NCBI RefSeq assembly: GCF_010725885.1
Contig: NZ_AP022600.1
Coordinates: 558,001 to 622,000 of the forward strand
Length of the DNA stretch: 64,000 bases
Direction: 5' to 3'
Origin: Mycolicibacterium tokaiense
GTDB taxonomy: Bacteria > Actinomycetota > Actinomycetes > Mycobacteriales > Mycobacteriaceae
A program made the position numbers and the translations under genes. Positions within the stretch are counted from its first letter, which is position 1; every line of letters begins with the position of its first letter. The notes under the pieces were generated by a model. The model made no database searches, was not told the origin of the DNA, and saw nothing but the letters and a program-made list of their open reading frames with translations. Of the stretch, positions 35,198 to 43,402 are shown piece by piece.

Positions 35198-35509
35198 ATG
35201 GGTAACAAGGCCAGTGACCCCGTTGACCATGCACGGACAACACGCAAGCACGCGGGTCAGAACCTGAAGAACACCAAAGCATTCCCGGCTCTGGTCGGCA
35301 TCGGCCTCGGGGTGCTGGCGCTGGTGATCGGCATCTTCGGCTTTGCGGCGGGACATCCGCCGCTCGGCATCGCCGGCGCGGTGATCGCCGTGGTGCTGTG
35401 GGCCGCCGGCTTCGGCTGGCTCAGCCGGGAACGGCGACGGGTCCGCCGGATCGAGGCGGACTACGTCAGGACCCACCCGGGCGCTGACTGGCAGACGCCT
35501 TCAAGCTGA
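35198..35509 (+). CDS. UsfY-like small membrane protein
   Basis: A 103-residue protein with two membrane helices (ALVGIGLGVLALVIGIFGF and GIAGAVIAVVLWAAGFGWL). The head DPVDHARTTRKHAG and tail RRVRRIEADYVRTHPGA resemble UsfY, encoded beside the SigF anti-sigma genes of mycobacteria. The ATG at 35198 is preferred over 35186, which lies inside the SigF-type -10 box. Its promoter fits stress and stationary-phase control by SigF. The role is unknown. It ends one base before the next, converging gene. Confidence 0.75.
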   Translation: MGNKASDPVDHARTTRKHAGQNLKNTKAFPALVGIGLGVLALVIGIFGFAAGHPPLGIAGAVIAVVLWAAGFGWLSRERRRVRRIEADYVRTHPGADWQTPSS

Positions 35510-35782
35510 TCATCGCCGTCGGTACTGGGCCTTGTAGATCATCCGTCGCATCTTGGTGCGACGGGCGTCCAGCAGACCGCCACCCTTCGAGCTCGCACGC
35601 AGCAACAACATGCCGGCCACGATGAGTGTCACGGCGATCAAGCCCAGGGCGACGGCTCCCCCGATGACGCCCAGTGCAGCTGCGGTCAGAAAAATTCCGA
35701 TCGCTGCAACGCCCACGAACAGCATCTCGAAGCCACCGAGCACCGCCAGATGACGCGTCCAACCCCAACGTGTGGAAGTCAT
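35510..35782 (-). CDS. Small two-helix membrane protein
   Basis: A 90-residue protein with two predicted membrane helices (FEMLFVGVAAIGIFLTAAALG and VIGGAVALGLIAVTLIVAGMLLL) and a strongly basic C-terminus (ARRTKMRRMIYKAQYRRR) that may contact membrane lipid or nucleic acid. The ATG at 35782 begins MTSTRWGWTRHL; longer upstream starts run into the neighbouring oxidoreductase gene. There is no spacer to the UsfY-like gene, so the two transcripts must overlap. No family is recognised. Confidence 0.6.
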   Translation of the reverse strand: MTSTRWGWTRHLAVLGGFEMLFVGVAAIGIFLTAAALGVIGGAVALGLIAVTLIVAGMLLLRASSKGGGLLDARRTKMRRMIYKAQYRRR

Positions 35783-35811
35783 GTCGGGGCGGATACCCGT
35801 CGAAAACCACC

Positions 35812-36873
35812 TCAACCACGGCGAAATTGCGGAGCGGCTTTGGCCGAGAACAAGGGCAGATCGAAGTAGGTGGCGATGCCGGGCGGGGCGGCGCACACTG
35901 CGGGGACGGAGTTCACACAATGCGCCGCAGTGGCCACCACACCGGCCTCGACGCCATCATCCTGGGCGCCGTACTCGGACTGGAAGCCTCTGACCACGAC
36001 GGTGAAATCGGGGTTGCCCCGCACCTCCATCTCGTAGCGCTGGCCTTCGACGCCGAAATTCCAGGCCGGGTCCAGATTTTCTTCGCCCATCAGCCAGTTC
36101 ACCGTCACCCGGACCACCGGGCGGTCTCCCACCAACGCCTCCCAGTGGAACTTGCGCCCGGCCACCTGACCCGGCTCGATGGTGCCGATGGGCGACGCGA
36201 TGGGGGCGGTGGCCACCGCAATTTCCTGTGTGGCACGCACTTTCGGATCGGCGGCGAAACCCATCTCGTCGACGATCATGCGCACCGCCTGGATGAAGCC
36301 GCCGTCGAGCAGCTTCTGCATGGGCCCCGACAGCGCCTTTTCCGGGGTGTCGCCGAAGCCCATCACGTGTCGCACCACGTCCGGAGCGAGATAGGTGCGC
36401 AGGTCCGAAAACTCTTCGGCGCGAACGAATGTCACGCCGGTGGACATCACCGAGAGCAACAACGGGAACTTCTCGCTGATCCCCCCGGGCGCGATGCCGG
36501 TACCGTGCAGGGTCGCGTTGCCCGCTTCGCCCGCGGCCCGCAGATCGGCGCCCTGGCGCTCACTCGGATAGACCCAGCCCACCGGTGTCACGACGTTCTT
36601 GCCCGAGCGCAGCAGCGCGGCCACCTCGTCGGGGTTGGGCAGCAGCGGTGCATAGATCACCGCATCGGCATCCAAGGCCAGGATGTCATCGAGGGAGTCC
36701 GTGGTCGTCACACCCAGCGGCGCGGTTCCGAGGAGTTCCCCCACGTCCTTGCCGGCCTTGGCCTGCGAATGCACCCAGCACCCGACGAGTTCGAGATTTG
36801 GGTGCTCCAACACCCCCTTGATGGCTGCGACCCCGACACCGCCGGTGGCCCACTGCACGACCTTCAGTGACAT
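35812..36873 (-). CDS. Dihydrodipicolinate-reductase-like NAD(P)-dependent oxidoreductase (Rv1059-like)
   Basis: A 353-residue protein with an N-terminal Rossmann domain (VVQWATGGVGVAAIKGVLEHPNL, 5-27) of the DapB-like group common in mycobacteria. Several members of this group are induced with steroid or lipid catabolism. The catalytic histidines of true DapB are not obvious. It is divergent from the SCP-x-type thiolase gene and shares with it a perfect KstR box (36896-36909), so a role in sterol-derived CoA or keto-acid reduction is inferred. It corresponds to Rv1059. Confidence 0.85.
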   Translation of the reverse strand: MSLKVVQWATGGVGVAAIKGVLEHPNLELVGCWVHSQAKAGKDVGELLGTAPLGVTTTDSLDDILALDADAVIYAPLLPNPDEVAALLRSGKNVVTPVGWVYPSERQGADLRAAGEAGNATLHGTGIAPGGISEKFPLLLSVMSTGVTFVRAEEFSDLRTYLAPDVVRHVMGFGDTPEKALSGPMQKLLDGGFIQAVRMIVDEMGFAADPKVRATQEIAVATAPIASPIGTIEPGQVAGRKFHWEALVGDRPVVRVTVNWLMGEENLDPAWNFGVEGQRYEMEVRGNPDFTVVVRGFQSEYGAQDDGVEAGVVATAAHCVNSVPAVCAAPPGIATYFDLPLFSAKAAPQFRRG

Positions 36874-36895
36874 CGCCAGCCTCCCGCACCTCGAC

Positions 36896-36909
36896 TAGAA
36901 CACGTTCTA
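36896..36909. promoter_or_regulatory. KstR operator between the DapB-like and lipid-transfer genes
   Basis: TAGAACACGTTCTA is a perfect palindrome matching the KstR consensus TnnAACnnGTTnnA at every defined base. It lies 23 bases from the leftward start and 45 bases from the rightward start. The rightward gene has a TATGTT -10 element at 36941-36946. Confidence 0.85.
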
Positions 36910-36953
36910 TTTAGATCTACACCAAACCGCCCGCGATCTGTATGTTTCTCGCC

Positions 36954-38144
36954 ATGGCCAAGAAAGTGTTCGTCATCGGTGTCGGTATGACCAAGTTCGA
37001 GAAGCCCGGCCGCCGCGAAGGCTGGGACTACCCGCAGATGGCCAAGGAGTCCGGCACCCGGGCGCTCGACGATGCGGGCATCGCCTACACCGAGATCCAG
37101 CAGGGGTATGTGGGCTACTGCGCCGGGGACTCGACCTCGGGCCAGCGGGCGCTCTACGAGCTGGGTATGACGGGCATCCCGATCGTCAACGTCAACAACA
37201 ATTGCTCTACCGGCTCCACAGCGCTGTACCTGGCGGCGCAGGCGATCCGCGGCGGGCTCGCCGAGTGCACGCTGGCGCTGGGCTTCGAGAAGATGCAACC
37301 GGGCTCGCTCGGCGGCGGCGCAGACGACCGCGAGTCGCCGCTGATGCGCCACATCGTGGCACTGAGCAAGGTTGACGAGATGGCATTCCCCGTGGCGCCG
37401 TGGATGTTCGGCGCAGCGGGCCGCGAGCACATGAAGAAGTACGGCAGCACGGCCGAGCATTTCGCGAAGATCGGCTACAAGAACCACAAGCATTCGGTGA
37501 ACAACCCGTACGCCCAGTTCCAGGACGAATACACCCTCGATGACATCCTGGGCGCACGGATGATCTCCGATCCCCTGACAAAGCTGCAGTGCTCCCCCAC
37601 CTCGGACGGCTCGGGTGCGGCCATTCTGGCCAGTGAGGACTTCGTGGCCGCGCACGAACTCGCCGACCAGGCGGTGGAGATCGTCGGGCAGGCCATGACC
37701 ACCGACTTCGCCAGCACCTTCGACGGCAGCGCGGCCAACATCATCGGCTATGACATGAATGTGCAGGCGGCGCAGCAGGTTTACCAGCAGTCCGGACTCG
37801 GGCCCGCCGACTTCCAGGTGATCGAACTGCACGACTGCTTCTCGGCCAACGAACTGCTGCTCTACGAGGCCCTGGGTTTGTGCGGGCCCGGTGAGGCTCC
37901 GGCGCTGATCGACGACAATGACACCACCTACGGCGGGCGCTGGGTGGTCAATCCCTCCGGCGGCCTGATCTCCAAGGGCCACCCACTGGGGGCGACGGGC
38001 CTGGCCCAGTGCGCGGAGCTGACGTGGCAGCTGCGAGGCACCGCCGACAAGCGTCAGGTTCCGGACGTCACTGCCGCACTGCAGCACAACATCGGCCTCG
38101 GCGGGGCTGCGGTCGTCACGGCCTACCAGCGCGCCACCCGGTGA
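36954..38144 (+). CDS. Thiolase-like lipid-transfer protein (SCP-x thiolase type, Rv1627c-like)
   Basis: A 396-residue thiolase-fold protein of the sterol-carrier-protein-x group. The nucleophile region is [23 protein letters not shown] replaces the classical NEAFA motif, and [13 protein letters not shown] supplies the His loop. Sequence resembles M. tuberculosis Rv1627c throughout. Members cleave or rearrange steroid side-chain acyl-CoAs. The ATG at 36954 is supported by TATGTT exactly seven bases upstream (leaderless), and a KstR box lies upstream of that. A copy of the dispersed hairpin follows the stop. Confidence 0.92.
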   Translation: MAKKVFVIGVGMTKFEKPGRREGWDYPQMAKESGTRALDDAGIAYTEIQQGYVGYCAGDSTSGQRALYELGMTGIPIVNVNNNCSTGSTALYLAAQAIRGGLAECTLALGFEKMQPGSLGGGADDRESPLMRHIVALSKVDEMAFPVAPWMFGAAGREHMKKYGSTAEHFAKIGYKNHKHSVNNPYAQFQDEYTLDDILGARMISDPLTKLQCSPTSDGSGAAILASEDFVAAHELADQAVEIVGQAMTTDFASTFDGSAANIIGYDMNVQAAQQVYQQSGLGPADFQVIELHDCFSANELLLYEALGLCGPGEAPALIDDNDTTYGGRWVVNPSGGLISKGHPLGATGLAQCAELTWQLRGTADKRQVPDVTAALQHNIGLGGAAVVTAYQRATR

Positions 38145-38145
38145 T

Positions 38146-38188
38146 TGCGGCGCGCTGGTAACCGCGCAGCGGTTGTGAACGCGCCGAA
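38146..38188 (+). repeat. Dispersed intergenic hairpin repeat, copy 3
   Basis: Same architecture as at 5009-5052 and 8646-8688: GGCGCGCT outer arm, AACCGC/GCGGTT inner arms around GCA, and closing ACGCGCCG with one changed base. It begins one base after the thiolase-like gene and lies before the YnfA-family start. Confidence 0.8.
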
Positions 38189-38210
38189 ACCCCTAGGGTC
38201 GTGGTCTGTG

Positions 38211-38543
38211 ATGGTGACCAAGTCGGTGCTGTTGTTCCTGTTGGCCGCCGTGTTCGAGATCGGCGGGGCCTGGCTGGTGTGGCAGGGCGTCCGCGAGCAC
38301 AGGGGTTGGGTGTGGATCGGCCTGGGGGTCGCCGCACTGGGCATCTACGGCTTCGTCGCGACCCTGCAGGCCGACGCCAATTTCGGGCGTATCCTGGCCG
38401 CCTACGGCGGGGTGTTCGTGGCGGGCAGCCTCGCGTGGGGCATGGCGCTCGACGGATTCCGCCCGGACCGCTGGGATGTCACCGGCGCGCTGATCTGTCT
38501 GCTCGGGGTCGCGGTCATCATGTACGCCCCGCGCAGCGCCTGA
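38211..38543 (+). CDS. YnfA/UPF0060 family small membrane protein
   Basis: A 110-residue protein with four membrane helices. [16 protein letters not shown], the central [10 protein letters not shown] and the ending [20 protein letters not shown] are characteristic of the UPF0060/YnfA family, relatives of the small multidrug-resistance transporters. The in-frame region upstream of the ATG at 38211 covers the hairpin repeat and is not coding. Export of small cations or drugs is possible but unproven. Confidence 0.9.
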   Translation: MVTKSVLLFLLAAVFEIGGAWLVWQGVREHRGWVWIGLGVAALGIYGFVATLQADANFGRILAAYGGVFVAGSLAWGMALDGFRPDRWDVTGALICLLGVAVIMYAPRSA

Positions 38544-38617
38544 CGAGCAACGTTGTGCCATCCCGCGGCGATGTACCGTCGAAAGCCAGGGCCGGGGTGT
38601 AGCAGGAGGAGATGGGA

Positions 38618-38914
38618 ATGCGGACCGCAAGAGCAATCGTCGTGGCGGGGGCGGCAGCGGGCGTGCTGGTGACTCCGGCGGGAATCGCGGCTGCCGACAT
38701 GACGGCCGCGGAGACCATCGCCAACCTGGAAGCGCAGGGTTACACCGTCAACATCGACCGGGTGGGAGCAGGCCCGCTGTCGGACTGCGTGGTGACCAAC
38801 GTGCGCAACCCTCAGACCAACAGCGAATACGTCGGCGTGGTCGGCGACGACGAGCCCGGAGCGGTCCGGGTGATCACCAGCCAGACCATTTCCGTCTCGC
38901 TGAACTGCACCTAG
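38618..38914 (+). CDS. Small exported protein, paralogue A
   Basis: A 98-residue protein with a cleavable signal peptide (AIVVAGAAAGVLVTPAGIAAAD). The mature part contains two cysteines, in DCVVTNVRNP and the C-terminal SVSLNC, that probably form a disulfide. It shares the pattern LEAQGY/F-V-DRVG--PL--C-VT-VRNP with the protein at 42320-42616. GGAGGAG is spaced correctly for the ATG at 38618 rather than 38612. Function is unknown. Confidence 0.75.
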   Translation: MRTARAIVVAGAAAGVLVTPAGIAAADMTAAETIANLEAQGYTVNIDRVGAGPLSDCVVTNVRNPQTNSEYVGVVGDDEPGAVRVITSQTISVSLNCT

Positions 38915-38924
38915 CGGACGCGCG

Positions 38925-40106
38925 TCAGACGCGCTCCAACTCGCGCACGGCGGGTCCGGCCAGCGCCTCGGGGGTGTTCATCCTGGCCAGCGCCGGCGGC
39001 GTGGCCGGTGCCACCGTGTACAGCGCCACCCGCCCGTCGAAGCCCGCGACGTACAGCAGGCTCCCGTCTCCGCTCTCGGCGACACAGGACGGCGCGGAGT
39101 CGGTGGTGATGACGTCGGCCACGGTGTGGCTGTCGGTGCACACCACGGACACCGCATCGGCGGTGACGGCGTAGACCCGGTCACCGGCGGCGCTGAGCAT
39201 CAGCTGTCGTACCGGTGCGTCCACAGCGACGGTGCGCATCACACGGTGTGACCGCATGTCGAGCACGTCGACCAGTCCGCCGGCGGCCTCGTCGTCGGTG
39301 GCGACCCACAAGGTGGCACCGTCGTGGCTGACAGCGAGGCTGCGCACCGGTTCCGCCACGGTCAGGGCGTCGATCACCGAGAGGTCAGCGGTGCTGATGA
39401 CCACCAGGCGGCCGCCGAGCTGATCGGTGGTGGCCAGCACGAGGAAGCGGCCGTCACCGCTGAGTCGCACGGTGGTGGCGACCTCGCCGGATCGGGTGGC
39501 GAGCTCCACGCTGCGCTGCATGCCCGATGCGGTGTCCACGACCACAACGTCCACGCCGGTGTCGCTGGTGCGCGCGACGTACACCGAACGTCCTTCGCGG
39601 TCGGCCACCAGGTCGGCGACGCTGTCGGTCAGCGCGTGGCTGTCCAGGATGGACTCACCGTCGAGCACGGCGAGTACGTCGTTTCCACAGTCGAGGGCAC
39701 TGACGTAGGCGCGGCCTCGCGCGATCGACAGCGCGTAGGGCTCAGGCACCTCGTCGATGACGGCGGCGGTCCGAAGAGTCCGACCGTCGAGCACCTTCAC
39801 GGCGTCGCCGGCGTAGTCGGCCACGAACACGCGTCCGTCGAACGGGTTGACCGCCATCGCGGTGATCGCACCCGAGCCCACTGCCGAGATGCCCACCGCA
39901 GCGAAGTCGCCGGACCGCAGTGTGCTGTCCCTCACCACAGAGTCGTCGACCTCGGCGGCCACCGCGGGCACACGATGCAAATGGCTGTGCAGCAGCTTCG
40001 CCGGCACCCCACCGAATCCGGGCACCCGGTGCTGAGCGCGGTCCAGCACAGCGACGCCGTTGATCGCATCCGTCACATCGTCCACATTCGCCACTTTGTT
40101 TGCCAT
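38925..40106 (-). CDS. YncE-like beta-propeller protein (Rv1057-like)
   Basis: A 393-residue protein made of seven or so repeated ~42-residue beta-propeller blades of the type AMAVNPFDGRVFVADYAGDAV and SLAVSHDGATLWVATDD. No signal peptide or enzymatic residue set is visible. Length and composition match Rv1057, a stress-induced beta-propeller protein whose promoter region in M. tuberculosis is bound by the TrcR and MprA response regulators. AAGGGAGG precedes the ATG. It faces the long AT-rich intergenic region at 40107-40818. Confidence 0.88.
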   Translation of the reverse strand: MANKVANVDDVTDAINGVAVLDRAQHRVPGFGGVPAKLLHSHLHRVPAVAAEVDDSVVRDSTLRSGDFAAVGISAVGSGAITAMAVNPFDGRVFVADYAGDAVKVLDGRTLRTAAVIDEVPEPYALSIARGRAYVSALDCGNDVLAVLDGESILDSHALTDSVADLVADREGRSVYVARTSDTGVDVVVVDTASGMQRSVELATRSGEVATTVRLSGDGRFLVLATTDQLGGRLVVISTADLSVIDALTVAEPVRSLAVSHDGATLWVATDDEAAGGLVDVLDMRSHRVMRTVAVDAPVRQLMLSAAGDRVYAVTADAVSVVCTDSHTVADVITTDSAPSCVAESGDGSLLYVAGFDGRVALYTVAPATPPALARMNTPEALAGPAVRELERV

Positions 40107-40818
40107 GTTGGCCGACCTCCCTTGCTGACGGCCGCGGTACCGACGCGTTCCCGTCTATTCTCAGCGCCATGCGACACTGACTCGGATCGAGTGTAACCGC
40201 GCGAAACAGTGCAATTCTGGTTCCTGCCAAAACTGCGGCGCGAAGTAGCGACATTACCTCAGCAGCTACTCACATACGATCCGCCGGCAGTCGAAAATTG
40301 CGCCAACAGCAACCTTCATAACACGTCTTTTACAGTATTTTTTGATCTGACAGCGAATGAGCTGATTTGAATTCTTGGACTACTCTTAATTATGTAATTC
40401 TTAGCTTGACGAATAAAATGAGGTCCAAATCACAGGGCCGGTTGCCCGCGTGTCCCCTGCCTAATCACGGCGAGTGACGTAACACAGCCGTGACACAGAC
40501 GTCGGGATCACACCGGGGATCGGCGGGCCGCGGCGGTTGTTCGCTGTAGTTGCAGCTGCCTCGGCGACTGCGAGGCGACGGAATCCGTACCTCGGTTCGG
40601 TGCCGGGGCACGGACCTGCGGGCGGTCGAGTCCGCAGGCCACAGCCCCCCACCCCGCCGCTCCGTCCGTTCCGAGGTGCAGCCGCCCCGCCGGCAGTCAC
40701 GGATTTCGTAGCCGGGGCTCGAGAATGGCAAACGATCTCATCTGACCTGGGCACGCGAAACGGCGCCTCGGAGCAGCCGCTGCTGACAGGATGTTTCCAC
40801 CGAGACGGGGAGGTGAAG
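40107..40818. other. Long AT-rich intergenic region upstream of the Rv1057-like gene
   Basis: A gene-free stretch of 712 bases, the longest in the window. Positions 40270-40430 are strikingly AT-rich (for example TTTTACAGTATTTTTTGATC and TTAATTATGTAATTC), unlike the surrounding DNA. Close to the minus-strand gene, GGGAAC (40147-40152) and CGTC (40127-40130), 16 bases apart, resemble a SigE-type promoter; this is a weak call. The right half (40450-40818) returns to high GC and I see no convincing gene in it. Confidence 0.6.
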
Positions 40819-42195
40819 ATGGCCGGACGCAGAGTCCTGACGGCGCTGGCCACGGTGGCGGCGCTGACGCTCGCGCCGGTGGTGACCCCGCCGACGGCCA
40901 CCGCGGTCAGCGCGCTGGTGATGGGTGGCACCGACCAGCCCGACCCGGAAAAGCTCGGTGACTACCTGCCGGACGTGCACACGACCTTTCTGGACCCCTT
41001 CACCGCGTGCTCGGCGACTGACTGCGACCTCACGGGAGTGGTGTATCCGGCGGAATTCTGGCCCTTCCCGCAATGGGGCGGGCTGGAAGGGCAGAAGTAT
41101 GACCGCTCGGTGGCCGAGGGTGTGGTCAACCTCGAGGCCGCGCTGCGGCGGCAGTATCTGGAGGACCCGGATGAACCCGTGGTGCTGTTCGGCGCGTCGC
41201 AGAGCGCCACGGTGGTCACCTTCGTCAAGCGCAAGCTCGCCACGCATCCGGAGGGCATGCCGGCCCAGGTCCAGATCGTGCTGATCGGCAACCCCAACCG
41301 ACCCAACGGCGGATTGCTGGCCCGGTTCGCGCCTCTCACCATCCCGGTTCTGGAGTTCACCGGTAGTGGCGGCACCCCCACCGACGCGGGTATGCCGACC
41401 ACCGACATCGCTTTCCAGTACGACATCGCCGCAGACTTCCCCAAGTACCCGCTGAACCTGTTCGCGCTGCTGAACTCGATCATCGGCATCGATATCCACG
41501 GCGACTACCTGCTGAACCGCAACGGATACACCGAAGCCGAGTTACAGGCCGCCATGCAGGATCCCGCCAACCAGCAGATCCACGGCGACACCACCTACAT
41601 CACCATCCCGACCAAGCGCCTGCCGCTGCTCGCGCCGCTGCGTCAGCTCGGCGTCGACCACAACGCCACCGCCGTCACCGAACCGCTTGCCGCGCTGATG
41701 GAACCGACGTTGCGCGTGCTGGTCGAGCTCGGCTACGACCGTGGTGCGGGATATGGTCGCGCAAGCGGATTCGGCCTGCTGCCCCGTGTCGATCCGGTGC
41801 GCCTGACCACCGATCTGGTCACCGCCGTGAGCACGGGCCTCCGCGATGCCCGCGCCGCCGCGGTGGCGCCGTCGTCACGCCAGGGCGAGCCGCCGCGCGA
41901 ACCTGAACCAAAGGTCCAGCAGATGTCCTCTGCTGCAGATCATTCCGATGTCGAACCCGCACCGGTACCCGAGCGGGACCGTCGGCGGCAGTCCGAGCCG
42001 GAGGTTGCAGACGACGCCGACGAGACCGACGACACCACCGACGAGGGCACCACCCAGGACGAGGACGATTCCGAGGACGCCTCCGTCGACGAGCCCGATC
42101 CATCGGACGCGTCCGACGCGGAGGACGAGGCCGACGCGGAGGACGAGGCCGACGAGCCCGCTTCCGATGCTCCCGCGGAGCCGGCCGCCGCCTGA
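40819..42195 (+). CDS. Exported PE-PPE-domain serine hydrolase with acidic tail
   Basis: A 458-residue protein with a signal peptide (VLTALATVAALTLAPVVTPPTATA) and a PE-PPE-type alpha/beta-hydrolase domain whose nucleophile Ser127 lies in FGASQSATVV. There is no PE or PPE domain at the N-terminus. From about residue 365 the chain becomes disordered, and the last ~85 residues are almost only Asp, Glu, Ser, Thr, Ala and Pro. Cutinase-like hydrolysis of esters or lipids is inferred from family members. GGGGAGGTG precedes the ATG. Confidence 0.85.
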   Translation: MAGRRVLTALATVAALTLAPVVTPPTATAVSALVMGGTDQPDPEKLGDYLPDVHTTFLDPFTACSATDCDLTGVVYPAEFWPFPQWGGLEGQKYDRSVAEGVVNLEAALRRQYLEDPDEPVVLFGASQSATVVTFVKRKLATHPEGMPAQVQIVLIGNPNRPNGGLLARFAPLTIPVLEFTGSGGTPTDAGMPTTDIAFQYDIAADFPKYPLNLFALLNSIIGIDIHGDYLLNRNGYTEAELQAAMQDPANQQIHGDTTYITIPTKRLPLLAPLRQLGVDHNATAVTEPLAALMEPTLRVLVELGYDRGAGYGRASGFGLLPRVDPVRLTTDLVTAVSTGLRDARAAAVAPSSRQGEPPREPEPKVQQMSSAADHSDVEPAPVPERDRRRQSEPEVADDADETDDTTDEGTTQDEDDSEDASVDEPDPSDASDAEDEADAEDEADEPASDAPAEPAAA

Positions 42196-42213
42196 CCGCG
42201 CTCCGCCCCGGAT

Positions 42214-42240
42214 CTCCAGGCAATCTCCACACTGCCTCCA
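42214..42240. promoter_or_regulatory. CTCCA direct-repeat array A (11-bp spacing)
   Basis: CTCCA occurs at 42214, 42225 and 42236, each exactly 11 bases apart, 80 bases upstream of the small exported protein at 42320. The helical-turn spacing is typical of OmpR/PhoB-family response-regulator sites. A four-repeat version with closely similar flanks lies at 55388-55425. Confidence 0.55.
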
Positions 42241-42319
42241 AGCACCGGACTGCCCGGGCCGACACCATGGTGATCATCAACCGTGAGCCGACAACGGCTC
42301 CTACACAGAGGATTTCACC

Positions 42320-42616
42320 ATGAAAAAGATGGTCTCGGTTTCCGGCCTGGCCCTCGTCGCCGCGTCCGCGGCACTGCTGGCAGCCCCCCTTGCACATGCG
42401 GCCGATTCGGCCTCGACCACCATCGGGCTGCTCGAGGCTCAAGGCTTCGACGTCAAGGTCGACCGGGTGGGCAGCGCCCCCCTGGACCAGTGCGAGGTGA
42501 CGTCGGTGCGCAACCCGCGGGTGCAGCGCTCGCTCATCGACTTCGACGACGATGACAACAACGTCTTCGACGTCGAGCGACGCACCATCACGGTGTCCCT
42601 GAACTGCGCGCGATGA
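42320..42616 (+). CDS. Small exported protein, paralogue B
   Basis: A 98-residue secreted protein with a clear signal peptide (MVSVSGLALVAASAALLAAP-LAHAA). Its mature part shares LLEAQGF-V-VDRVGSAPL-QC and the ending ITVSLNC with the protein at 38618-38914. Two conserved cysteines suggest a disulfide. A short acidic loop (DFDDDDNN) is unique to this copy. Upstream is a CTCCA repeat array (42214-42240), and GAGGATTTCACC before the ATG acts as ribosome site. Function unknown. Confidence 0.78.
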   Translation: MKKMVSVSGLALVAASAALLAAPLAHAADSASTTIGLLEAQGFDVKVDRVGSAPLDQCEVTSVRNPRVQRSLIDFDDDDNNVFDVERRTITVSLNCAR

Positions 42617-42652
42617 CGCTCCCGCGGCGCCGCGGTGTGGGAGCATCGGCGC

Positions 42653-43402
42653 ATGGAGGCGCAGGACGATCCGGAGGCCCGCATCAGGGACCTGGAACGC
42701 CCGCTGTCCGACCGGGCGCGGGCGTCTGAGCTCGGGACCCAGCCACCGGGTGCCGACCCCTACCCGCCGCCGACGCAGCCGTATCCCGCGTACCAGGACC
42801 CCTACCCGCCGCCCCCGCCCATGACGGGACCCCTGCCGCCGATGCCGCCGCCGGTCGGCTACGGCCCGCCGATGCCCGCCCCCGGGCGGCGCCCGGGGGC
42901 GGGCGCCAAGGTGGCCACGCTGGTCGGGGTGGGGGTGATGCTGATCGTGGGCGCGATGATCACCGGCGGTGCCCTGTGGTTCATCAATCAGTTCAACAAC
43001 GTCTCGTCGTTCGTCGACTCGTTCGACCCCACCCCGTCGGCGGCGCCGTCGATCGACATCGAGATCCCGCCGATCGTCATTCCCGATCGTCCCGACGTGG
43101 GCGCACCGGTGGCGCCGGACGTACCGGTGGGCCCCGGCGACGTGGTCTCGGTGTCCGGCGTGGGCATGGATCGGCGCCTCGAGTGCGCCGGCGGGACCGT
43201 CAGCATCAGCGGCGTCGACAATGTGGTCGAACTGACCGGGATGTGTGCCGAGGTCCGGGTTTCGGGGGTGCGCAACGAAGTCCGGGTCGCCGGGACGGGC
43301 AGCATCACCGTCTCCGGGTTCGACAACGTACTCACCTACCGCGACGGTGACCCGCAGGTCGCCGAGTCCGGCAACGGCAACTCAGTCCGTCGTATCGACT
43401 AG
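42653..43402 (+). CDS. DUF3060 membrane protein with proline-rich N-terminus
   Basis: A 249-residue protein. A Pro/Tyr/Gly-rich cytosolic segment (about 30-85) is followed by one membrane helix (VATLVGVGVMLIVGAMITGGALWF), a Pro/Ile/Val linker and a C-terminal DUF3060 domain of short repeated strands (GGTVSISGVDNVVELTG, then two similar turns), probably a small beta-helix. The ATG at 42653 begins MEAQDDPE. Its 3' end overlaps the converging amidase gene by 21 bases. Confidence 0.82.
   Translation: MEAQDDPEARIRDLERPLSDRARASELGTQPPGADPYPPPTQPYPAYQDPYPPPPPMTGPLPPMPPPVGYGPPMPAPGRRPGAGAKVATLVGVGVMLIVGAMITGGALWFINQFNNVSSFVDSFDPTPSAAPSIDIEIPPIVIPDRPDVGAPVAPDVPVGPGDVVSVSGVGMDRRLECAGGTVSISGVDNVVELTGMCAEVRVSGVRNEVRVAGTGSITVSGFDNVLTYRDGDPQVAESGNGNSVRRID

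Noticed and set aside
40461..40931. A 156-codon minus-strand frame in the long intergenic region
   Set aside because: It overlaps the start and signal peptide of the PE-PPE gene in antisense, lacks a ribosome site and has no family features.
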